From the NCBI GenBank assembly GCA_950295325.1, contig OX485803.1, forward strand, positions 25,413,554 through 25,477,553: DNA of 64,000 bases, written 5' to 3'. The translations under genes and the position numbers were made by a program. Origin of the DNA: Polytrichum commune (lineage: Eukaryota; Streptophyta; Polytrichopsida; Polytrichales; Polytrichaceae). This document shows positions 46,186 through 56,449 of the stretch, one piece after another (position 1 is the stretch's first letter; each line of letters opens with the position of its first letter). The notes beneath the pieces were generated by a model. The model ran no database searches, had not been told where the DNA came from, and saw nothing but the letters and a program-made list of their open reading frames with translations.

Positions 46186-49100
46186 CTAGTTAAATTTCTT
46201 CCAATTCCACTCAATGTGGAGGTTGTGTCGTCTACAAAGCACATTCCATGCTCCCCACGTTCTATCAAAACCTTGGAGCATGCCAATCTTCGAAAATTTG
46301 CAAATCTTAATTTGCTTAAGAACACGCTCCCACGCCGTCTTGGCGTACATGATAAGTTCATCCCAAATGCGGTGCTTGACCCGCGTTTCATGCCATTGCT
46401 CATGGTTAAATACCTTGTCATTGCGCTCAATCCAAATAGTCCAAAGAGTGATGTCCCCAAGGAGGTGCCAAATTTTAATCTTAGGGCCATACTGCTTGGG
46501 TAGTCTTTCCCCAAAGAATGCTTGTTTCCAATTGAAACAATCATAGTTACCCGTTCTCACCCCACAAAGTTCTTGCATTATGTAGGTGGCCCACCTCCAA
46601 GCTCTCCTAGCTTGGATGCAATCCCAAAATTTATGCTTGACTGACTCACTCATACCGGGTAGACAAAACACACATTGTTTTGAGATGGAGGCCGGCGCGA
46701 TGCGTGCTCTCCACTCGTTTACCGCCACCGCCTTATGCCAAATTGACCAAGTGAATGCGGCTTCCTTGCCGGAGCGAAGAGGGTCCCACACTTGAGACCA
46801 TTGGAACCTATAGTTCCCCGGGAGATATCATTGCCATTTGTCCGCCGCTCGAGTGGATCCTTGGTTCCTACTAGTGAGGATTTCTCTCCCACTCTTTGTG
46901 GTGTAGTCAAGAAATCTACCACCATCTTCCCATCTCCAACGATCCGGGTCCCAAAGCAGAGTAGCCACTTTCCCATAGAAAAACACCACCTCCTCTCTAG
47001 TTTCCTCTCCTTCTGTTTTTGGTCCTCTATTGGTGTGAATGACTTTAACCTCTCATGGAAGTAAGCTTTAAGTTCCCCAATCGGGTGCTCCCACTCCCTA
47101 AGGCATCGTGAATGGGTGCCCACGGTAAAACATTGAACCGGGATAGGTAGGATAATGTTGTGGAGTTGAAGGCATGTGGGCGTAAATTCCGAGGCACTCC
47201 TTATCACAAGTGTGGGGTCCTCCCTTCCTTCCGAGTACAACCCAAGCCATTTACCGGGGTAGGTGGTGTCCGATTCTTCCTCAAGTTTCTGACGCCATTG
47301 CTCCGAAAGCTTGCTCGTGATCTCTCCCCACTCTCGTGTTTTGAATGAAGTGAGGTGGAATTTGTTTTGTGCTTCTTCCCATGTTAGAAACTTATTTTGC
47401 TCACTATCCCACACATCATCTACACACCTAATGCCTTTGCGGTAAAGTTCTAGGCCTTTAGAGTAAGAGAATCCTTTCTTGAGAAGTTCAACCCCATCCG
47501 ACCACCAAATGTTCGAGTGAAATAGCTCCAGTCTTAAGCGCGGCGGTAATTGGTAGATACTCTTGGCCATGCTTTTCCATGCTTTACTAATGTGGCCCCA
47601 CACCTTGGAGCCGGAAAATCCTTGGTGTTGCTTACATGTGAACCATTCAAGATTCACTCCCCAACTTCGGCCTCTTTGTGGGTTGAACCTAGAGAGCCGA
47701 TATCTAAGCATGAGTTATAAATTAGATTCCCCGGGTTCCATAGCCTTGACTATCCACTTGCATAGAAGGCTAGTCTTAGCCTCCTCCGGGTCCACAAGTC
47801 CAAGGTCCCCATATTTCTTTTTGAGGCAACATTCTTGCCAACTCACTCTAGTGCGGGTGAGTTGTTATTTGCCGGACCACATGTAGTTTCGGATAATGCC
47901 TCTAATTTTCCTCAATATTTTGTTAGAGCCTTCCCATACCGTGATAAAAAACCAAAGTGTTGAAAGTAACACTTGATTGTAAATCACAATCCTTCCGGCA
48001 AGGGAAAACTTCATACTACTTCAATATTCCAATTTCTTTGCAATTTTATTGTAGAAAAATTGGTATACATCTCTAGTGTTAAGGTTGAGGCCAAAATGTG
48101 TACCTAGTAGCTTGGATAGATCACCCTCTTCCGCCCACTTCCGATTGTAGCCTAGAAACCAATCGGGCTTGTGTGTGTACTTGTCAAACCAATAGGCGCA
48201 CGATTTCTTCCAATTTATCTCCATTCCGGATGTCTTGCTAAAGGTTTCAAGTAACCTTACAAGTTCATCCACATCCACCTTGGTACCTCTTATCATGAAG
48301 AAAAAATCATCCGCATATTGGGATATACATTGTTGTTTTTTCCCACCGGGTAAGTACACGCATTTGAGCCTTCTTTCCGCGACCGCTTTCTTGATCACAT
48401 GGGTAAATACCTCACCTACAATTAGAAATAGGTAGGGAGCTAGTAGACACCTTTGCCTAACTCCCCTCTCTACTCTAAAATTACCGCCGGGATTGCCATT
48501 AAGATTAACCGCCGCGGACGCGTTATCGAAGAGTAGCTTAACCCACCCTATGAATACCTCACTAATATTCATGGCCCTCATAGCATGAAAGAAAAAACGC
48601 CAAGACACTTTATCATATGTCTTAGAAAAATCAAGCTTAAGGAAAATTAAAGGTTGTTTGGATGCCTTAGTCCAATGTAGGGTCTCTTGGGTAAAGACGA
48701 TATTATCCAATATAAGCCTCAATGGTAGGAAAGCCGTTTGTTCCGGATTAATTGCATCCCTTAGTATGGGTTGGAGTCTAATTTGCAAGGTTTTGGTAAT
48801 TTTTTTGTAAATTACCGTAAGGAGGGTGATCGGCCTCCAATAATTAAGGTCCTTAGCATCCCCTCCTTTGGTATCAAACTAATCAACCATTTTGTGACTC
48901 CCTCATGTAGTTTCTCTTCCTCAATATTTTGAATAATTATACGGTGAAAGTCTTTACCAATAGTAGGCCATATCTTTTGATAAAATCTACCGGGATGCCG
49001 TTGTGCCCCAGCGCCTTCCCCTTCGTCATTGAGTTGACCGCTCCACGTAGCTCCCTCTCCGATATCACCTTGGCTAAGGACTCGTTCATGACGGTAGTAA

Positions 49101-49850
49101 AGGTAACCGAGACTCTCTCCATCACCGTTAAGAGCGCCTCTTCTTTAATGTTTTTATGTCCATAGAGATCTTTATAGAAATTTTGACAAATTCTATTAAG
49201 ATCCTCCCTCTCGGTGAAGCTCCGTCTATACCGGTCTTTGAGTTCCGAGATTACTATATGTATGTTTTTTGGTCTCACGGATTGGAAGAATTGTTTGGAG
49301 TATCTATCCTCCACTTGTTGTCATTTGACCCTAAACCTAACGGCGGCCCTTTTGGCTTTTCTAGTTTCAATAATATCTATAGTAGTCTTGAGTCGATTTA
49401 CCTCTTCTTGCTTCTCAAAGCTATGGATGTCCTCATGTAGGTTAGCCATTGCAACTTCGAGTTTGGTCTTTGTGTCAAGTTTTGCTCTCCTATTATCCCT
49501 CGTTTTTTGTTTGCATATTTGTCTAAAAACCTTGTAATGTTTCTTAATTTGTGAAAGAAATTGGCGTCCTTCGGAATGCTATACCATCTTTCTTTCAATA
49601 TTTTCATGAGCTCTGCTTTGAGGTGCGACACATTCCACTTAAAGGTCGTTTTTCTTTCTTTCCCGCTACCAATATGAAGTTCTAGATGTACCGGGGAGTG
49701 GTCCGATCCCACGGAGTAGCCATGGATGAAATATGTTGTAATGCGTATATTGAGTTGACTTTGGATTGGAGTATAAAACCTATCTAGCCTAGCCAGTCTC
49801 CTTCTTACACCTTTTTGCCCGTTGTCCTATGAAAATCTAGGTCCCCCTTA
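46186..49850 (-). pseudogene. LINE ORF2, 3' part: end of endonuclease, RT and zf-RVT
   Basis: Read downward from 49850. The C-terminal piece of the endonuclease contains GSDHSPVHLELHIG (near 49710). The reverse transcriptase starts in GKALGHNGIPVDF (near 49000) and continues in LKLDFSKTYDKVSW, GVRQRCLLAPYLF and the catalytic box QYADDFFFMIRG (near 48310). A ~330-residue connector (47711-46719) follows. The last frame (46791-46186) is a zf-RVT domain with FCLPGMSESVKHKFWDC and a conserved Trp-rich stretch. YADD retains both catalytic Asp residues. Frame breaks near 48800-48930, at 48021 (between RT and connector) and at about 46790 prevent a full product. Confidence 0.92.
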
Positions 49851-51972
49851 ATGAACAAACTCATCGCTTACTTGTAGGGCGTTTAAGTAGCATTGTGAGC
49901 CAAATGCGGTCATGGCCATGCAACCTAACGCATGGATGACTAAATGGTTGTTTGAGTCTTAGATCTCGCATTTCATTGGCATTTTGAAAGAAACATTAGA
50001 AATTGATAACACAAACAGACACTTGCTAATTTTGAACGGTCACAATTCGCATATCACCTTGGAGGTAGTTACAGTTGCCATGAATTCAGGTTTAGATATC
50101 ATCTCTTTATCCAGTCATACTTCCCATGCCCTACAACCCTTGGATGTGTCTTGTTTTAAATCTTTCAAAATAGCTTTCAGACATATTAGAGACTCCTGGA
50201 GTTTATTGAACAAGGGCAAGAAGGTAGAAAAAATACACTTATGTGAATGGACATTTGAAGCATTAGAAAAATCACTGACCACAAAGAACATCAAGTCAGG
50301 GTTTCAAAAAACAAAGATTTGGCCACTAAATGATCAAGCAGTCACGGCCCAAATGACTCCCAGTCAAGGTTTCGAGGAGGGGTAGGAGAACTACGACATT
50401 GCCGCTGCGACTCAGTCCGATGACTCGGACTCAAGCGGCGCAGGTGAAGATGCGTATCAAGTAGAGTGTGATCTCGGAGCTTGCAGACCGGGGACTTCGG
50501 TGCTGGAGGGTACACGCGAGGGAAGCGGCCTACATGCACCGTATGAAGGCATCAATATGGATGCACCTACAAAGCACTACTATGTAGATGTGCAGAATGG
50601 AGAAGAAAACGACTACTATTTAAGTGACCAACACATCAAAATAGATTCAACATTTCGTGCACAGATTCATGAGGAAAATGAGCAAAACATAAGTAACTTC
50701 CTAGTCTTGCCTGAGATCATTCCAGCTAAAAAGAGAACCAGACAACAACCTCTCCTAGACTACACAAGTAGCAGAATCTTAACTTCTAGGGATTATATTG
50801 CAGGACTAGAAGAACTTCTAGCAAGAAAAGAGGCCACAACTGCAGGTGCAAAGAAGGAAAAAAGAGGACAAGGAGGCCACTAAAGAACAAAGGAAGGCTG
50901 CGAAAGAGCAACAACAAAAACTCAAGGAGGAGCGCGCACAAGAACAAGCAAGGAAAAAACAAGAGAAGGAGAAGGAGATTTTTACCAGAAGAGCTGGACG
51001 AGCAACTAGGGGCCGTTGGGAGAGGGTGGAGCCACCACAACCTGCGCAGGCCATCCCAGCAGAATCTGGGCAGGTCCAGCAGTGCTCTCAAGCACCTCAT
51101 GCACCGCGACCTGCCCCACTATCATACCTGTGGGTGTACCCACCCTATGCAAATCCCCACGCCCATGCCTTCTACCCACCAGCATACATATTCTACACCG
51201 AGGAGAACGCGAGAGCATGTCCAGCGTAGGAATATTAACAACACAAGATCAACATTATTCCACCTGGCTTTATATTTCAGCAAATACCAACTTTCTAGAC
51301 TAAGAATTTTCGATCACTCCCAGTCATCCAGTCCGGCAAAATCTTCATCGAAGCCGTTATTGCTTCAGCTCGGAGCTTCTGCTCTGTGGGTTTTGCCACA
51401 CGGCGATCCCTACACGGCGGAATGCACACAAGGCGGATCCGTTCAATCGACTAGAGAAACGGTCGCTTGACCCAAAGGAAGGACCGTTGGGTGAGGGAGC
51501 GGAATCGGAGCGAAGAGGGCGTGGGAGGCCACAACGTTTTGAGCGGGAGCAGGTGAACAGCTGGACGGTGCGCCACATTATGCGGATGATATTCCAACCC
51601 GCTTTGGGACCCTTTTCATCCTCTCACAAGTGGGCAAATGACTCCGCTCCCACGAGATTACCTAGCCTAGAGGGTATTTTTGGCGCCACTTTCCATTGTT
51701 GTCATGGGCTACCAGCGTTCGGTTTTAGACCATCCACCAGTGCAAATTTAGAAATCCAGCTTGTGGATATATCAAGTACCCTATGTGCGAGTGTTGGTCA
51801 CTCTACAAGGTTTCATTTAAAAATTTGTAGGAAATGACAGACAAGCTGGAATTTTTTATTTTTTCAAGGTTACTCTTGCACCAGCTGTATGGAGCGCTCA
51901 AAATTAATAAAAATATAATTTCAGCATCCCAACTAAGCACATCTGAAATTCGAGCGGGAAAGGGCCCCGCTA
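49851..51972 (+). mobile_element. Insertion in LINE ORF2 carrying a pogo-type transposase
   Basis: CCTTA is found on both sides (49846-49850 and 51973-51977). Deleting the 2,122 bp plus one CCTTA rejoins LINE sequence in the endonuclease region. The inserted DNA is on the opposite strand from the LINE. No inverted terminal repeats are visible, and the transposase begins without its N-terminal half, so the element was probably truncated or rearranged. Confidence 0.8.
49905..51229 (+). pseudogene. Pogo-type DDE transposase, C-terminal half, decayed
   Basis: The frame enters at 'QPNAWMTKWLFES' (before 49970). After a TAG it continues 'HFIGILKETLEIDNTNRH', then 'LLILNGHNSHITLEVV' and 'HTSHALQPLDVSCFKSFKIAF', the second and third catalytic motifs of pogo-like DDE_1 transposases. 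The second catalytic Asp is Asn (LILNGH for LILDGH), so the enzyme would be dead even without the stop at 50383-50385. Coding continues in shifted frames: 'FLVLPEIIPAKKRTRQQPLL', 'YTSSRILTSRDYIAGLEELL', and a Lys/Glu/Gln-rich coiled-coil-like tail ending at 51229. This is a different pogo family from that at 26438-28461. Confidence 0.88.
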
Positions 51973-51987
51973 CCTTAGCAACTCCTT

Positions 51988-52534
51988 TCAAGTGTATATT
52001 TCCAAATTACTTATGGTTCTCCCACGCCCATGTGATTTATCTTCCGGTCTTTCGGTCATGTTAAAGTCTCTTCCAATAATCCACTCACAATCTTTGGGAA
52101 GCGCATCTACTAGAATATGCCATAGATGTCTCCTATCCGTGGGCATATTAGGCGCATACACACATGCTAGCCCAAATATTTCCTCCCTCCACACCTTCTA
52201 GTTTGATCCATACTACTTTATTCTCATATAGAGCCCCGGTAGCCGTGACTAGCTTAGCGTATTTATTTGCTAGTAAAATGCCTACTCCCCCTTTCCCGGT
52301 GGCATTTGGATTTAGCCAACTCCTCTCCCCCGGTGTGGCTTCTAGAAACCAACTAGCACATCCGGGCATGAGTCTTGATCCTATATTTTCCAAAGCTCTC
52401 CCTCTAAGTTTATGTTCTTGAATCATTATCACGTCGGCTTTTGGTACTAGCGTGGTAAGAAAACCTTTTTCTTTTGCAATACTATCCGGGTCATTAAGCC
52501 CCCTAATATTGTATGTAATTATGTTCCTCTTCAT
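51988..52534 (-). pseudogene. LINE ORF2, N-terminal endonuclease part
   Basis: It begins MKRNIITYNIRGLNDPD, the usual N-terminus of plant L1 ORF2, followed by the catalytic stretch DVIMIQEHKLRG (the Glu of the QE-x-K motif). A frame break near 52190 is followed by 'FGLACVYAPNMPTDR' and 'CEWIIGRDFNMTERPEDKSH', with the GDFN-type motif present as GRDFN. The rest of the domain lies beyond the insertion at 49851-51972, in 49850 downward. Confidence 0.93.
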
Positions 52535-52692
52535 AGACTAGGATTTTAAAAAACAAGGTCATCCCCTTTTATTCCTTTAGTGAGGATTGGTGTCCACACC
52601 CCATAGTCTCCCTTGTCTTGGGTGATAATATGTTTGCCTAGTGCTATTAGGCTAGATGCACTATTCCAAATAGATGTGTTGACCAGTGATGC

Positions 52693-55600
52693 TCATTGGT
52701 CATGTTCTCTAGCCTCTTCTCCCCTAGTCTCCGTAGAGGTATTTGGGCTATCTAGACCAATGCTAGCCATTATGTCTTTGTAGATGTTTTCCTTGTTATT
52801 AATTTTGGGGAGGAGTTGTGTCTCCCACACTATGTCTGATGGTCTATTCGCATGTGGACTCTCAACATCCGGGTATGAACTACCAATGCGGTCTATGTCA
52901 TTGCTTGGGTAGGAGTCCATCCACTTGCCAAATCTTGGGGTCTTCTTGGTGTTTTGTTGATTGGATGGTTCGACCTCCCATGTTTGCTTTTCCCAAATGC
53001 TCGCCTCCGTGTAAGGTAGTTTGCTAGTGGACTCTTCATTCCACCTCGCCGGCCTCGGCCCATTGAAACCTTCTGTAAAAACTTTGCCCCTTCGCTCCTC
53101 TGCTTTGCCGGCTTGGTTACCGTTACTGGCTTCTTCCACCGGTAAGGCTCCACCTAGGTTACTTTGCGTGTGGGGCCCGGGAGCTATCTGTTGGCTCCCT
53201 CGATTTTGAACGGCCACATGCCCTTGCCGCGTTGTTGTCTCCGCCTCTACCACAATTGCGGCGTCCCCGACGCTCTCTCCTCCTTCTCGCTCCTCTGCCA
53301 CCTCCAGGGTCTTCTCACTACCCTCTTGCAGCTATGCTCCGCCGAGGTTGCTATCTAGCGCGCCCTCACCCTCGGCTTGCTGGGCTCGCCGGGGACCCTG
53401 TCTGTCTCCGCCCCCGGCCCTTCGGCGTTGCTCATCCTGTATTTCTCCATGCTGTAGATTTGTTGCTTCCGCTCCCCGCGATGCTTCCCTTCCTTCAATC
53501 TCTTGATGTTCTCCCGTCACCTGCTCCAGGCCTTGGTGGACAGTAGCGACACTTACCAACCTTTCGATCTCGAGTTTGGCCTCGGCCCCTTCACTGCCAG
53601 ATCCCTCCTTTTCTTCCGAAAATTTTGCCTCCGCTACTTCCAGTGGTCTTTTGTAGCTTGCATGTTTTCTGGGTGACCACAACATTGTCGAAGTTGGGTC
53701 ACCCCTGCCTCCTATCGGAGGCCCTGATTTCTCCCCATCTCGCACTTCCAACGCTATCCCTTCCATCGCCGAAGTCGTATTTTCTGTTGCAGCTCCTGGA
53801 GCTGTTGTATCCGGTTCCCCTCCTTGCGGCCTCACACCCGGCCAGGTGTCTCTTTCATTTTCGCCGGCAGTGACTTTTGCCTGCCCCTCCCGGCCTTCTT
53901 TTGTTGGGGTGTATGCTCCTGGCCTCAGGGGAGATTCAGATGGCTCCTCGCTTTGTAGCCGCATCTCAATGTCTTCCATTTGTGTATTCTCTTTGTATTT
54001 CGCCGATATTCCTTCCTCTTGGTCCACCTGGCCACCTCCTCTCCTGCTAGCCTCACCATCATGTGGTTTGCTTCTATGTTTGGTTGCCCGTACTTCCTCG
54101 GCTAAGGCAAAGGCGTTGGATCTCATTTCATCATTGACAATGTCAAAAATGTTCCTTCTTGTGTTTTTCTGATTTTTGACTTGTTGAAAGCCATCTTCAT
54201 CAACAATTATGTTTTTTTCCTTTTTCTTGCTAGAATGTATATGCTGCACGTATTGGTTTCCTCCCACCTCTCACATGCCTGTTTTGGATCTCATTACAAT
54301 CTCTAACTCTATGCTTCCAGCTTTGACACGCTTTGCATTTCATTGGAAGTTTATCATAGTCCACTATGACTTTTTGGGTTGGGAGTGCTCCATCCTCCGA
54401 TTCTAGATCTATACTTGTCACCCATCCCTTGGTGACCATGAGATTCACACAAAATCTAGGATCTTTGGCCGTTTCATTCATTGTGTCTATGCCTATGACC
54501 TCTCCTAGTGTCTCCGCTATAGCTAGCGCTTGATCATGGTGTTCAAAGGGGAGTCTGTCGCGCACCTCTCCATGAGGAGTGCCCGAAACACCATGGGCAC
54601 AAGGGGGACCCCGGAGTGACACCCGGGACTTGTGGCGCCGTTGGTGAGAGGGCCCAAGTGATCCTAGTGTGGGTGAGGGCCCCGGGCGTTGGGAACGCCT
54701 CCCACCCACAAAGACTAGGAGGCATGAGGGTGAGGCCATGAGCTATGCGTAGCTCATGGCGTGGTGATTCTAGAATGCTCAAGATCACCTCAATCGGAGG
54801 TGTGAGCTAGGAGTTATGGCCATTTGAGTGGGGTGCTGTCCCGGGACAGCGCCCTGGTACAGCAGTGCCTGGGAGTGATTCCCGGGACTGCCAAGGTTCA
54901 AACAGGCATAACTTCCTCAAGACTTTCCCGAATGGGGCAAGCGAGGAGTCCATCGGCATCTAGGTGAAGCGTAGATGAGGATGGAGTGGTTGGTTGTTAT
55001 GATCAGACATCATACAAGGAAGTTATGATGGTCTGAAGCTGCTGGGGGGGTTCTAGGCCCAGCAGCTAAGGGAAAATGTCCACTTGGCCCCAACTCTTGG
55101 TAGAGAGACAAGAGGTTAGTTGGCGGTGGGGTCGGGGCTCCGTGTAGAGTCCTAGAGGCTTATATGGGTGAGGTGGTGTGGCCTCACCCACCCGAGGCCG
55201 AACGGCACGGCCTCCATGGGCATTGGCCCATTGTGAGGCCATAGTTGCCTAGTATGGTTCGGGTTGTTGTAGTGTTGCTCCGGCAACGCGATGATCAACA
55301 TAGGATTGGACTTCCATGGATGGAAGTCCACATTGGGGAAATGGGTTACCGATTAAGGGGTGAGCCCCGAAAGCAAAGTAGGAGGGTTGGTTCCCTCCTA
55401 TGAATTATATGGTCCGGGGTAAGAGGAGCTATCCATTAGCATGGCGGAATGTGAAGGGTTAGCGCTCGTAACCTTTGCTAGAAACGAAAATTGGCAAGAT
55501 TATTAAGGGACCTAGCAAGGGTTGCGACAGAGTCTCCTCAAAGCCACCCATGTGGGGAAAGCAAGATTGCTAGGATTATCCGGATTGAATCCCGGTACCC

Positions 55601-56156
55601 AACTTTGAATCATGCATGTTCCCCACTTGGATTTATATGGTGACAACATCAGAGCATTGCTAAGTGCATCTGAATCTTGCCCTTTGAGAAAAAAAAACCC
55701 CTTACCCACATTCATATAAAAGGATAACTCACTTCCTCTTAGTTTTTGGTTTAGGCCTTGCAACCACCTTTCCAAATCTTGGAAGGAAGGTTTTGGGCCT
55801 ACAAATTTTGCAATCAAAAGTTGTTCCTTCAAGAATGCAATGCGGGCTTTCACTTTCATCGGGTCCACCTTAAAAGCAATGGCATCCTTTCTAACCAAAA
55901 AACCACTAAAGTTCCTCTCCATGTTTGTTGGGAGGATCTCACCAACTTGCTCTTTGAATGGGTTGAGTTCCCCCTCCTAGATCTGCTGGCTTACTTCAGC
56001 TAGGACCTCAATCACTGCTTCCGTCATTTCTTCGTCGCGCTTTGGGTCCTCACCATCTATCCATCCCCCTTTCTCTTCGAGCAAAGGATCGAATCTCAAC
56101 CCTCCACCAAATCGCACCTTGTCCGCGAACATCGCCATTTGTCGCACCTCTCCCAT
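52693..56156 (-). pseudogene. LINE ORF1 (gag-like), interrupted by a solo LTR
   Basis: It starts at about 56156 (MGEVRQMAMFADKVRFGG), with a TAG near 55979. The DUF4283-like domain is at 55850-55540 (LLIAKFVGPKPSFQDLERWL, KWGTCMIQSWVPGFNPDNPS). The frame is split by the solo LTR at 54556-55529; 'TWVALRRL' before it joins 'PFEHHDQALAIAETLGE' after it. A CCHC zinc knuckle follows (CKACQSWKHRVRDC, near 54310). The long hydrophilic Glu/Gly/Ser-rich C-terminal part (54267-52693) is disordered-looking and has a frame break near 53330. ORF1 products bind LINE RNA. Confidence 0.9.
54556..55529. mobile_element. Solo LTR inserted in LINE ORF1
   Basis: A 974-bp block starting TGTCGCGCACC and ending GGGTTGCGACA, so it has TG...CA ends with a 6-bp terminal inverted repeat. 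The 5-bp direct repeat GAGTC lies on both sides (54551-54555 and 55530-55534). Precise removal restores the LINE frame (VALRRL-PFEHH). It is GC-richer than its surroundings and contains no internal coding domain, no second LTR and no obvious primer-binding site, which fits a solo LTR left by LTR-LTR recombination. A TATA-like TTATATGGG lies near 55160. Confidence 0.92.
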
Positions 56157-56449
56157 TGTTGTTTTTTCGGTTGTATTATCCCCACCAAGCTTTGTGAGTC
56201 TCTTGCATCCGTCAAATCTGGTGCCATGAGCTCCTGTAGTCGCCCTCCCTCAAGCAATCTCGATAATCTACCAGATCCAGGCCTCTGCTTACAGATCTAA
56301 TACGCTTTCGCCACTAAAACATCTACTAATCACAATCTACTCTTCTGGTGAGTTAAACACTCTCCTAACTCCCTTTAGGACCCGGGTCCCCATTTGAATA
56401 GGGCTCCGCCTTTGTTTCCTCATCTCCTTAAATATCTCCATTCTCTAGC

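Larger units (their letters stand above)
45897..56438 (-). mobile_element. L1-type LINE, full length, with two nested insertions
   Basis: The 11-bp direct repeat CATTCTCTAGC lies at both edges (45886-45896 and 56439-56449). The 3' end on the minus strand is an A-rich tail of AAAAATAAAAT type (complement of 45897-45929). In order from 56438 downward: a 5' leader; ORF1 with a DUF4283-like domain and CCHC knuckle; ORF2 with an APE-type endonuclease, reverse transcriptase and a C-terminal zinc-binding (zf-RVT) domain; the 3' UTR; and the tail. Two later insertions (49851-51972 and 54556-55529) interrupt it. Without them and their duplications the LINE is about 7.4 kb, a normal full-length size. 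Many stops and frameshifts make it inactive. Confidence 0.95.

Noticed and set aside
46186-46546. Plus-strand frames overlapping the LINE 3' end
   Set aside because: They are antisense to the zf-RVT domain, which has clear family motifs on the minus strand.
51940-51980. Possible Helitron 3' end: small hairpin (AGCGGG/CCCGCT) followed by CTTAG
   Set aside because: The terminus is CTTA, not CTRR, no TC 5' end was found, and the CCTTA direct repeats on both sides fit a duplicated target better.
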